Shown in pieces: positions 20,329-29,379 of a DNA stretch of 34,842 nt (positions are counted from its first letter, which is position 1; each line of letters opens with the position of its first letter). The notes under the pieces were generated by a model. The model was not told the DNA's origin and searched no databases. It was given only the letters and a program-made list of their open reading frames with translations. The position numbers were made by a program, and so were the translations under genes. Origin of the DNA: Tubiluchus corallicola (lineage: Eukaryota; Priapulida; Priapulimorpha; Priapulimorphida; Tubiluchidae); contig JAQGDQ010001556.1 of the NCBI GenBank assembly GCA_030141605.1, positions 1 through 34,842 on the forward strand. The letters are read 5' to 3'.

Positions 20329-20617
20329 ACTTGAATAATGACTATTAGTTTACTTTAAACAGTTGCATATGTTGCACAAAATGATTGTTCAACGCATCAT
20401 GCAACAGAAACCACATTCTACAGCTATTTGCAACAGCATGTTTAATTTCAGGATAAGATTTTGAGTACAGTGAGTTCTCACTTAATGACACTAATGCATT
20501 CCAGTAAGACGTGGCGTTAAGCAAAATGCTGCTAAACGAAACCAAGACTTCCGCGTAGTTGTTTTACATTAGCTTATATACAGTGGGGATCTTAATCTGA
20601 TAATGTTTAGGGGATGT

Positions 20618-21240
20618 TAATCTATATATATATATATAATATATATAATAATCTTTATTCGCCATCAAAATACATTGATAATCACTGATAAAAGCTTTAC
20701 AGAGATAATCAATCAGTGTTAGTTAATAAAAACTTACACTGCTAAAGGCAAATGCGTCAGTGCAATCTAAACTACTGCGCAGTAATGGAAAGTAACGACG
20801 AATAAAATCAAACATATTTACAACTATGCACAAAAAAATGAAAAAACTATGATTTAATTAATATGGCCGTGGATATATGAATTCTGAATTAGTGTGTATG
20901 TTGTCGTACTGGTGTGATGGTATTTCATATCTGGTTAATATTAGTGATTTTAATTTTGTTTTAAATGCTGATAGGGACTTGATTTGTTTAACCTGTAATG
21001 GTAGAGAATTCCAAAGTAGAATTGCTTGTTTGATTACAGAGTTCGTTCCATAGTAGGTATTTGTCCTAATTTGTTTTAGATTGCTTGTTCTGGAATTAAC
21101 GATAGGATTTGGAAAAAAGGTCTGATAATTTTAGAACGCAGAAAACTACAGTTAAATTTACAAGTTTGTTCATTAACTGATGTGTAATGTTGTTTAAGAC
21201 AAATTAAACTTTATTGACATAACTTTTATAATTTGTCTGA
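20618..21240 (-). mobile_element. 5'-truncated LINE fragment (minus strand)
   Basis: Read on the minus strand, an RT C-terminal reading frame is followed by an AATAAAGATTATTATATATT tail ending in a TA repeat (~20618-20650). The 5' boundary is unclear and no target-site duplication was found. It lies wholly inside the pogo-like element and so inserted after it. Confidence 0.7.
20858..21130 (-). pseudogene. LINE reverse-transcriptase C-terminal remnant
   Basis: The open minus-strand frame reads NYQTFFPNPIVNSRTSNLKQ, then IRTNTYYGTNSVIKQAILLW and NSLPLQVKQIKSLSAFKTKL, and stops after YPRPY. A WNSLP...SLSAFKTKLK pattern near the stop is typical of the C-terminus of several LINE clades (CR1/L2/I-like). 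An in-frame stop precedes it, so only ~90 codons remain. The exact clade cannot be told. Confidence 0.8.
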
Positions 21241-22123
21241 GACGACAATGTATTTCAGACTATCTTACTGCTTGGGCGTCAATTTTGTAACATGTCAGAA
21301 ATTGTTTTTCTAATGTTATGTACAGAAAGCCTTCACTATTTGATTCATGTTCCAAAGTCGTTTATTCTAAAGAGAATAATAAAGAGAACATCAACAAGTA
21401 AGAAAATAAATAAAATGATAAACAGAAGCTTAATAATTACGAAGAAGTCAACTTATTGGCAAAAGTACTTTCTCAAATTTCAGAGATTGAATTCATAACT
21501 TAACTAAATTATTTAAATTCATCTAACTTACATCGTTGGCTCTTCATCAAGATTTAAAATTTCTCAAGGTACAAAATTTGGCTATAACTAAACGCTGTTA
21601 TTAACTATAACACAATAACGACAAAAACATTGCTGTGAATAAAAACGCGACCATCATTGTTCTCCTCCTGTCCTTTCCTCCTCACTCGTAGAGGGCAGCA
21701 CCTTCCAATAAATAAATAAGTGTCGTTTTGCATATTGCAGTTACATCTACTGTAAAAAAATTGAGATGCATTCCAGACGAAATGTCGCAAAAGCAAAACA
21801 GGGAGTCATTAAGCGAGGACTTACTGTACTTTCAAAACTTGTTTTAACAATTATAACATAGTTTACTGTAATAAAAAATAACATAATAGCACGTAATTAT
21901 TTACAACATGCTGTGGAAATAAATTTTTGAAGGCAAAGTTCATTAACTAAACAGGTTGAAGTGTTTCTCCAACTAAATTCCTCATTTATGTAGCACTAAT
22001 TTAATATGAAATTTTCCATTTTAATTAGTTTATTTTTAATTTTAAAATGTTGATTTATTATAAAATATAGTTTTTTGGTACTTTATTTTACTAAATGATC
22101 AATTTCACATAGTTGCCTCTATA

Positions 22124-22259
22124 TTTGATCTGATACTCCTTATAAGGATATGTAAGTATGACTACCCCGTGTTTCTTGTTACCATAGTTACATTTGATCT
22201 GATACTCCTTATAAGGATATGTAAGTATGACTACCCATAGTTCTTGTTACCATAGTTAG
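22124..22259 (+). promoter_or_regulatory. Duplicated 69-bp block with two CArG boxes
   Basis: TTTGATCTGATACTCCTTAT starts at 22124 and again at 22193. Each copy contains CCTTATAAGG (22138-22147 and 22207-22216), an exact match to the CArG consensus CC(A/T)6GG bound by SRF/MADS factors. Each also contains GGATATGTAAGTATGACTAC and TTCTTGTTACCATAGTTA. The second box lies 138 bp before the start codon of the nested gene. TATAAGG may alternatively serve as a TATA-like element. Promoter function is inferred from position and motif only. Confidence 0.5.
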
Positions 22260-22260
22260 T

Positions 22261-22274
22261 TCTTTTGTTTTCAG
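22261..22274 (+). other. Possible 3' splice (or trans-splice) acceptor before nested ORF
   Basis: TCTTTTGTTTTCAG is a good acceptor ~80 bp upstream of the nested start codon. It could join an upstream 5' UTR exon or accept a spliced leader if this organism uses one. No matching upstream exon can be identified. Confidence 0.3.
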
Positions 22275-22353
22275 TAACACATCTTAGTAACAATTAGAAA
22301 GTTATATGCTCAACTTTTTTCTCAATAAAAAAAAATTTGTTCAAAATACGAAA

Positions 22354-23679
22354 ATGTCGTTGAGTGCTAGCGATGATGGCGACATTAAGACACCAAATAA
22401 AGGAGCAACCGAAACTGCTAAACCTGCTGCTGCACCTGCCGAAAAAGAGCTGAAAAAAACTTTTGGGAAAAAGCGTTACTTTAAAGACTTGGCGAGAGAT
22501 GTTAAACAGAATTTGCAATTTTTGAAACCGCCCAAGCCTCTGCCGCCCGCCTCTTCGACCGTATTTAAACACCAGTGTGCGGATCACGTGCTGACATTCG
22601 ACGTCGAAGAGTTCCGGACCGTGACGGTGTCCTTTGCAAATGTGGCGCCACAGATTAGGGCTATCCTAGAAAAGATGCCATCAGACCGAACGCAAGCCGA
22701 GTATGATTTGATGATTGACCTCCTGTGGCCGTTAAAAGGTTTCAGACGTCTGCCCAGGCCGGTGATGCAACACGTCATTCAAGTTCTTAACTACGACATC
22801 ATTACCGACGGCCGCGTCATTACCAACCAGGGCGCCGTCGGCGAGTCCTTCTACGTGGTCCTGCATGGAACCGTTACGGTGAAGGTGACCGCCGAAGACG
22901 AAAAAACCGGCCGCAAGGCAACGCGCATTGTGGGCGAGCTGAAGGAGGGGTCATCTTTTGGGGAGTTGGCTTTGCTGCAGAGTACAACCAGACAAGCAAC
23001 AACTGTCACTAATGGGACAGTCGGGCTACTTAGAGTTGATAAGCGCGATTTTGACGAAGTGTTAAAAGTTGTCCATCAGCAAGAGTGGAACGATAGATAC
23101 GATTACTTGCGAGCCATTCCATACTTCTCCTCCTGGTCTGATGAAGAACTGCTGTCCAGTACGAACAACACAACGATTGAAGAATTTCCTCCGGAAACGG
23201 TGATCGTCGGTAACACCAGCGAAGTTCAGCCGTACATCCGCTTCATTGTGTCTGGAGAATGTCGCATCTTAAAGGAAGTTTCCACGCGTCTTCTGAAGCA
23301 GCACACGAACTACTTTAACAGTTACAAAGGCGATTCCGTCCTCCTCTCATTAACGCGGTTGAGCCGACATCACTACTTCGGCATCGGGGAGTCGCTCGTC
23401 AATACCTACATCGTGTCGATTAGTAACGTTAAGTGCCTGCTCCTGCCTCGTATAATATTCATGAAATACGGTAAGCTAGATCAACTTCAAATCATGATGG
23501 ACTCGCTGAAGGCCGTTCTGCCCACGGATGCCGAGCTGGTGATTAGGTACAAGGAAGCTTGCCGATGGGCCAAGTACAAGAGCGACCTGGTGTCGGAAAT
23601 AATCGGCAAGCGCCGAGTGAAAACTAATGTTACTTTAGATGATATACCACAATCCATTCGCATGGCAACAGCACTGTAA
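22354..23679 (+). CDS. Cyclic nucleotide-binding domain protein (CNBD2-like), single exon, nested in intron 11
   Basis: This encodes a 441-aa intracellular protein with a low-complexity Lys/Ala/Pro N-terminus (1-65), a CNB domain (about 126-240) and a second, degenerate CNB-like domain (about 255-375). The first domain has a canonical phosphate-binding cassette, FGELALLQSTTRQATT (202-217), with the Gly-Glu and Arg213 that contact the cyclic phosphate in PKA-type domains. The second has FGIGESL but lacks the Arg. The layout and tail resemble CNBD2-type proteins rather than PKA regulatory subunits, since no dimerisation/docking or inhibitor sequence is seen. I chose the ATG at 22354 (AAA before ATG, good context); an in-frame ATG at 22306 has a poor context and would add 16 residues. 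No introns interrupt it, although flanking exons belong to another gene on the same strand. A retrocopy origin is possible but no poly(A) tract or direct repeat is visible. Confidence 0.9.
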   Translation: MSLSASDDGDIKTPNKGATETAKPAAAPAEKELKKTFGKKRYFKDLARDVKQNLQFLKPPKPLPPASSTVFKHQCADHVLTFDVEEFRTVTVSFANVAPQIRAILEKMPSDRTQAEYDLMIDLLWPLKGFRRLPRPVMQHVIQVLNYDIITDGRVITNQGAVGESFYVVLHGTVTVKVTAEDEKTGRKATRIVGELKEGSSFGELALLQSTTRQATTVTNGTVGLLRVDKRDFDEVLKVVHQQEWNDRYDYLRAIPYFSSWSDEELLSSTNNTTIEEFPPETVIVGNTSEVQPYIRFIVSGECRILKEVSTRLLKQHTNYFNSYKGDSVLLSLTRLSRHHYFGIGESLVNTYIVSISNVKCLLLPRIIFMKYGKLDQLQIMMDSLKAVLPTDAELVIRYKEACRWAKYKSDLVSEIIGKRRVKTNVTLDDIPQSIRMATAL

Positions 23680-23954
23680 TTGTATTTTTGAACAGTTTTT
23701 AAATTTGCCCAATTTTTTATATCATTTAAATAAGCTGCATTAATATTCAAAAGCCACCATGTTACAGTACCTATGAAATATTTCTAGTACTTCTATGTAT
23801 GTACTTATAATGTATGTTCAATCTTGTATGTGCTGCTTTATGTACAAAGTTTCATAATCACTTCAACAAAGTTTTTCGTACAAATTAAGTAACAGATAAG
23901 AAAATCCTGCTATAACAATTACTAACTATTTACATTCTCTCCCATTAGTAAATC

Positions 23955-23960
23955 AATAAA
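23955..23960 (+). terminator. Candidate polyadenylation signal of nested gene
   Basis: AATAAA lies 276 bp after the TAA stop codon. It is the first perfect hexamer downstream, but AT-rich sequence makes chance matches common. A later one occurs near 24509. Confidence 0.35.
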
Positions 23961-24850
23961 CAATGAATTATGTCTGCTAAATGTTTTGAGCAAGCTTTTT
24001 TGATATTTGTGACCACTATTTTTATTAGAAATAACCCTTTTCAGAATTTCAGTACGCACACGCTTACTTGAAAGTAGGCAAAGTGTTATTTGTACGTTTA
24101 GCCTGGTACCCACCCATTTCGAGTACTGGTAGTCTGGTGCTCACGTGTAATTATAGTATATTTACTATCCATTTAGCATTACAATGTACAGTTCACAATA
24201 TTGCTACGGCATTTTGTCAATAATTTAACAAAATATTGCAGCGCTTCTGCAGAAATATAACTTATAAGCTAACATGTGTTGTGATTACAGTGTGTTTCAG
24301 CAGAAAACACTGCAGGTGTCATTGGTCAAACGTTTTAATATAATTAAGTACTAAATAAGCAACACAAAATATTACAGTTGTCTACTATTACAATTATGTT
24401 TATTCGTAAGTCATTATTTAGCCAATAACGGCTGCATGAAACATGAGCTAACTTATTATGTTTGTAGGACAGATTAGTTTCTAAATTTTGTAAGAGGTTT
24501 GCTATAGAAAAATAAACTCTAGTTGCTCATGGACATATACAGACACATGTATACATTATATGTGCTGTACTTACGTGATTACACTTGGTAATTAAATTCC
24601 ATTGTAATTTCAATATTACTAATCATAACACAAGTTTTTTTTTGTTCAAAATTTAATTTTTTTCAGTGTTTAGTAAAAGGTAATGTTAAATGAAATAGTA
24701 GAAATGACTTACAGTGCAGTTCTTTCAAGCCGTAATTTCATTTAAAGCTTCACAAAATTGTGTACAAGTGTAAAGCCACCAGATGCAGTCATCTGTACAT
24801 GGGAGAGGTGACAGCTTTTTGAGAACATTTCAAATTCTTAATTCACATAG
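23961..24850. other. Intron 11 after the nested gene: nothing recognised
   Basis: AT-rich intron with no supported exon, repeat or element. Confidence 0.5.
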
Positions 24851-24863
24851 TTAAAAATCGTGA

Positions 24864-24975
24864 CGTACGTTTCGACAGAGCTAATGCTGTCATCATCAGT
24901 GGTAAATTTTTACAAACGTACAACCAGTTTATATAGGCAGAGCCTACAGTATAGAACATTATGCACTAATTATGT
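24864..24975. repeat. Dispersed hairpin-containing repeat (partner of 11750-11875)
   Basis: TACGTTTCGACAGAGCTAAT, GCTGTCATCATCAGTGGTA, ACAACCAGTTTATATA and ACAGTATAGAACAT align with the intron 7 copy. GACAGAGC and GCTGTC can pair. Confidence 0.6.
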
Positions 24976-25029
24976 ATTTAACAGAAGCTAAATAGGTAAT
25001 GATTAAGCAGACCCGTAGATAAGAAATTG

Positions 25030-25245
25030 ATACAGTAACACATGTGAACTGAGAGGTACAGCACCTGGTTTTGTGCATTGCATTTCCATACTGCAGACGC
25101 TAGTTCCCGTCTAACTAGTGAATGGTGAAATGCATGTAACAGCGAAGAACTAGTGGCGCAAACGTGAAATTGTGTTTGTGTGGTAATAATTCTTTCACGT
25201 GCGTCATTTTTGAAAAAAATAGTATGTTTGCTTTCAATATTTTAG
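25030..25245. repeat. Intron block shared with 10298-10510, upstream of exon 12
   Basis: Collinear similarity with the intron upstream of exon 6, in the same orientation and at nearly the same distance from the exon. Landmarks include ACTGAGAGGTACAGCACCTG and AGCGAAGAACTAGTGGCGCA. Confidence 0.8.
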
Positions 25246-25352
25246 TATATTTTCAATTAAGATTTTTTTCCATTTTGAAGCTTTAAATAATTTTTATTGA
25301 TGTCTGCTAGCATCCCTAACTTACTGTCATTTGTGTAACTTATGATTTTCAG

Positions 25353-25481
25353 ACATTGATGAGTGTTCGACTGATACTCACACTTGTAACCTGGAGACGA
25401 CCGTGTGTCGTAACACCGACGGAGGCCATCGCTGCGACTGCCTCCCTGGACACAAACGTTTGAACAGTCGACAATGTGAAG
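25353..25481 (+). CDS. cbEGF exon 12 (type A)
   Basis: A phase 1-1 exon between TATGATTTTCAG and G|GTATGA encodes DIDEC...HTCNLETTVC...NSRQCEG with cysteines spaced 6-6-8-1-11. CRNTDGGHRCDC has His where the hydroxylation and packing consensus has Phe or Tyr, the only such change in the array. Similarity to exon 6 (TTVCRNTDG, PGH..LN) plus shared upstream intron marks it as a duplicate of exon 6. Confidence 0.92.
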
Positions 25482-25649
25482 GTATGAATGTTGCACTTTA
25501 TTCTTTATCAAGTTTCTATTGAATTGTCTTCGTGCTTATCTGTTTATTTGTTTAATACGTAATCTTTATTTAAATCAAAATATTTAAATAAAAAATGTTA
25601 ACAAAAAGAAACCAGGATAAAACATATATACAGCGCAGAATAAAATTTT

Positions 25650-25916
25650 ACAGACTACGTTGCAGTGTATGAGCACAATATAAATAACACACATTTAAAC
25701 AATTACATATTAACAATACATTGCAGTGCTATCAGCACAACATAAATAACAAACGTTATACATTTACAAATTAACAATGCATTAACTGAGCACAATATAA
25801 ATAACAGAAGTTGTACAATTACAAATTAACAGTGCATTGCAGTGCTAGGAGCACAATGTAAGTAATACAAGTAATACAATTACAAATTAACAGTGCATTG
25901 CAGTGCTATGAGCACA
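25650..25916. repeat. ~61-bp tandem repeat, about four units
   Basis: AAATTAACAGTGCATTGCAG, TGCTA.GAGCACAATATAAA and TAACA...ACAATTAC recur at ~61-bp (once 55-bp) spacing. The preceding 25540-25650 stretch includes TAATCTTTATTTAAATC and could be a LINE-like 3' end, but this is not firm. Confidence 0.85.
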
Positions 25917-26014
25917 GCAGAAGAAATTAACTTATGAGTTACGCTCATTGTGGATAAGACTAAATTACTGACATAAACAACAAAAAATGTATTAAAATGG
26001 ATGAGAGAAAACGA

Positions 26015-26372
26015 TAATGACGATTTTGATGATGATGATGATGATTATGATGGTGATATTAATGCTGATGAGAATGGTGGTGGTGATGACAACGTTAATG
26101 AATTGATGCTAATGGTGATGATGGTGGTGATATTAATGCTGATGAGAATGGTGGTGATATTAATGCTGATGAGAATGGTGGTGATATTAATGCTGATGAG
26201 AATGGTGGTGATGTTAATGCTGATGAGAAAGGTGGTGAAATTAATGCTGATGAGAATGGTGGTGGTGTTGACAACGTTAATGAATTGATGCTAATGGCGA
26301 TGATGGTGGTGATATTAATGCTGATGACAGTGGTGGTGTTGATGACAACTATAATGAATTGATGCTAATGTT
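26015..26372. repeat. GAT-rich / 27-bp minisatellite
   Basis: (GATGAT)n is followed by repeats of GGTGATATTAATGCTGATGA plus GAATGGT, with a longer repeat containing GACAACGTTAATGAATTGAT twice. The ORF across it (MLMRMVVIL repeats) is a repeat artefact without splice context. Confidence 0.95.
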
Positions 26373-26564
26373 GATAGTACTCCAGGATCAATGATATAAA
26401 CCAAGTTAGCCATTTTTGTAGTGTTACGAAAATTGTGTTAAAATATTGAACTATAAAAAAATATAAAAAGGAGTGTTGTTTTCAATATCAGAAATCAATT
26501 AATTAGGTTCATACAACTCAAGAATTGATTTCTTAAATTTATGTTTGAATATGTAGTGATGTCG

Positions 26565-26790
26565 TACTGAGCTCTTGAGGCTTTTATGAGCTCACAAAAA
26601 TGATGTCATGCTGATGTCATAACCGTGATGTCAGTATGATCTCAGGTTGATGAACTCATGCATACCTCATGGCATGACACAATGACTTGAGCTCAGCATG
26701 ATGTCATGACATGAGGTCAGTATGACATCACTGTGACATCAGAGATCATACATGAGGTCAGTATGACATCACTATGACATCAGACTCTTC
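26565..26790. repeat. TGATGTCA / TGACATCA-rich imperfect palindrome
   Basis: The left half is rich in GATGTCA and the right half in TGACATCA and GAGGTCAGTATGACATCAC (twice). The region is roughly self-complementary about a centre near 26670-26690. The octamers resemble CREB/ATF-type sites by sequence. Confidence 0.75.
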
Positions 26791-26867
26791 ACTGGGAAAA
26801 GAGTGTTCTTCTTTTAAAATGAAATAGCCAAAAATGTAGCTACATTATTTTTTCTTTATAAATACAG

Positions 26868-26996
26868 ACATAGATGAATGTGGCATGGACGACCACGAGT
26901 GTCATGTCGAGGCCACGTGTGTCAACACTCCGGGTAGCTACCGTTGCGATTGCATGCGCAGAGGTTATTCTGGTGACGGCATAGAAACATGTAGCG
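26868..26996 (+). CDS. cbEGF exon 13 (type B)
   Basis: A phase 1-1 exon between TTATAAATACAG and G|GTGAGT (a perfect donor) encodes DIDEC...HECHVEATC...GIETCSG with cysteines spaced 6-5-8-1-12. [12 protein letters not shown] fits the hydroxylation/Ca2+ consensus and GYSGDG is the type B signature. It pairs with exon 12 as an A-B unit, as exon 7 pairs with exon 6. Its TPGSYRC stretch is shared with exon 11. Confidence 0.93.
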
Positions 26997-27087
26997 GTGA
27001 GTAGTAGATTACGGACATTCTGCCCTCTGCACATGCCCCCTGCTGAATTTATTCATTTGATTGCTTAACTTTTTTGAAACATTATCA

Positions 27088-27400
27088 TATGTGTGCTTGC
27101 GTAGCAAAATTGTCCATAAGTCAGCAATTAAGTTTTTCTAGGTATTCAAATTTCCTGAATCTTCATTTCATGAGGATCATTTTGATACCAAGTTCATAAC
27201 TCTATGTTATTTAAATTAAATTTTTTGGTATTTTTTGAATATTTTCTTGATGCTAGAATATAAAAGTACATTATATTTAGCATTTGTTTTTACAAAAAAC
27301 AAAAATTTGACATTTGACCAAATTTTTGACACGGTCCACTTTGAAAAATCATAATGTAGTTTTAACTATGCCGATTTATGGACGGTTTTGCTTTGAAAGC
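27088..27400. mobile_element. Partial copy of the foldback element at 18134-19117
   Basis: It aligns with the loop and right arm of the foldback element: TGTGTGCTTGCGTAGCAAAA, TTTCATGAGGATCATTTTGA, TACCAAGTTCATAACTCTAT, then, after an internal deletion, ATGCTAGAATATAAAAGT and GACATTTGACCAAATTTT. The left arm is missing, so this copy cannot fold back. Confidence 0.82.
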
Positions 27401-27654
27401 ACACAGTTGAATTCTCAAGTTGAAATCTATTTTCTATTTATTGCCTTTGTTGCTATGGTTGTTAATTTTACATATGTATATCGGATGGTGCAAGAAAGTA
27501 CCTAGTTTTTGATTACAATATTTTATAAGAGGAAAATTATGAGAAGAAGATTTTTCCAAAGGTACAGAAATTTTGAAAAAAGTCAAAAAAATAAATAAAT
27601 TTTGAAACCAGTTTTGTGTGAAATATTGTTAAAGTATTCTGTGTTTAGGGCTGA

Positions 27655-28065
27655 AGAATCAGCATACTAAACTCCTGACTCTGGTTCCAACTCCAACTCC
27701 TAGAATTTTAGAAGATCCAACTTCGACTCTGACTCTGGCTCTTAAAATGTTAAATTAATCTCCGAGTCGGACTCCTAAAGTAATAGTTTGTAGTAGTCTC
27801 AATATTTAGCTACAGTGGCACTTCATCATCACTACTTATGCTGGAAAAACAGTCTAACTGCTTAGACACCAGTAAGAAAGCATTACAAAATGTTACATTA
27901 TCCATAAATGCGTTTTAAAAGTGGCTGGACTTTGAGTTTGTCTATTTTTTACCGACTCTAATGCCGACTCCTCTAATCATAAGTGTACTCCCAAGTTCCG
28001 ACTCTGTCTCCAAAACCCTAAGTTTTAACAACCCCGACTTCGACTCCCACTCCACTGCCTTGTCT
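27655..28065. repeat. Degenerate (CCGACTC)n-type repeat region
   Basis: Two clusters (27670-27780 and 27950-28055) contain many ACTCC, CGACTC and CCAACTCC motifs, separated by ~160 bp of unique sequence. This looks like a decayed hexamer-type simple repeat. Nothing recognisable follows until ~28615. Confidence 0.7.
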
Positions 28066-28619
28066 GTGTGTCCACCAATTCCAATACGAACTAGACCAAG
28101 GCATTTCTTTTAATAGCTGACACATTTTCTCACTTTTTTAAGGTGTATTTCATCCTAATACTCGACAATTTTTGCCTTTAGTTTCTTTGCGTCGAAAAGC
28201 TCTGTGTGGCCATCATACGCTTCCTCTTTAAGGGAATTCCAGATGCCATAACCCAGAGGATTACGTCCCATTTTTCTTGGCAACAAATGTTTATCAACAC
28301 TTTCCTTTCTGTGGTGACGGCAATGATGTAAACTGATTGATCTATTCATTGTTTTGTTTCCATTCTAATAAATGTTTTCATACATCGACATTGTCGTTTT
28401 CAGTTGATGATCAGCTGACATTATTGCAGCATTTAATCTTTTAACATGCAGAAGTTTTTCAGCCGTAACTTAGAAACCACTAAAATTGTAAACTTGTGAC
28501 TTTCACAACCAAAGGTTAATATTTTGCAATACCATTCTGTGAAAGTTCAATTTTGAATCTAATACTATTGCAGTCTAAGCTAAGCACGCCTGGAATTTAC
28601 GTAATGAACGAATACATAA

Positions 28620-29105
28620 GTATTTTATAAGCTGATTAAACTGCTAAATGTCCCTACACCATTATGGATGGAAACCGACATTTTATAAGCTGGTTAAACT
28701 GCTAAATGTCCCTACACCATTATGGATGGAAACTGCCATTTTATAAGCTGATTAAACTGCTAAATGTCCCTACATTCTTATGGATGTAAATCAGCATTTT
28801 ATAAGCTGGTTAAACTGCTAAATGTCCCTACACCATTATGGATGGAAACCGACATTTTATAAGCTGGTTAAACTGCTAAATGTCCCTACACCATTATGGA
28901 TGGAAACTGCCATTTTATAAGCTGATTAAACTGCTAAATGTCCCTACATTCTTATGGATGTAAATCAGCATTTTATAAGCTGGTTAAACTGCTAAATGTC
29001 CCTACATTCTTATGAATGTAAATCAGCATTTTATAAGCTGGTTAAACTGCTAAATGTCTGGACACCATTATGGATGGAAACCGCCATTTTATATGGTGAT
29101 TAAAC
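28620..29105. repeat. ~58-bp satellite with a three-unit higher-order repeat
   Basis: About 8.5 units run through TTTTATAAGCTG[AG]TTAAAC and TGCTAAATGTCCCTACA. Units 4-6 repeat the variant order of units 1-3 (endings GAAACCGACA, GAAACTGCCA, TAAATCAGCA), so a ~175-bp trimer was duplicated. The array ends ~85 bp before exon 14. Confidence 0.95.
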
Positions 29106-29190
29106 TGCTAAATGTCCCTATCCTCTACAGCATTATTGTATGTAAGCACGGTAGACACATAGTTGTTTTAATTCTTTCACATTTATTTAG

Positions 29191-29319
29191 ATTTTGACGA
29201 ATGTGCAATGGGAATTGATACTTGTGATAAAGAAACGACTGTTTGTCAGAACCGAGATGGTAGTTTCCGCTGTTCTTGCACTTGGGGTCATCAACGAGTA
29301 ACGAGCAGGCTGTGTGTTG
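29191..29319 (+). CDS. cbEGF exon 14 (type A)
   Basis: A phase 1-1 exon between CACATTTATTTAG and G|GTATGG encodes DFDEC...DTCDKETTVC...TSRLCVG with cysteines spaced 6-6-8-1-11. CQNRDGSFRCSC fits the hydroxylation/Ca2+ consensus. Relationship to exons 6 and 12 is shown by ETTVC and GH. A short ORF (29276-29521) overlapping its end is a shadow in another frame. Confidence 0.93.
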
Positions 29320-29379
29320 GTATGGTTATAGATTGTTTGACAAATTTATGATTTTTGCTAATTGCTGTGAAAAATCTCA

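Larger units (their letters stand above)
20468..21826 (+). mobile_element. pogo/Tigger-like element carrying a LINE insertion
   Basis: The left end CAGTGAGTTCTCACTTAATG and the reverse complement of the right end, CAGTAAGTCCTCGCTTAATG, form ~24-bp inverted repeats. TA flanks both (20466-20467 and 21827-21828). The interior contains a LINE 3' fragment; no transposase was recognised. The end sequence resembles the CAGTATGTCCTCACTTAACA motif of the satellite at 32423-34842, so the two belong to related families. Confidence 0.85.

Noticed and set aside
22306-22353. Upstream in-frame ATG as the start of the nested gene
   Set aside because: It has T at -3 and would add an A/T-rich, unlikely N-terminus; the next ATG (22354) has AAA before it.
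22294-22587. 97-codon minus-strand ORF
   Set aside because: It is antisense to the start of the nested CNB-domain gene, which has clear domain support on the plus strand.
26001-26288. 95-codon ORF rich in D and then MLMRMVV repeats
   Set aside because: It is the translation of a GAT-rich minisatellite inside an intron.
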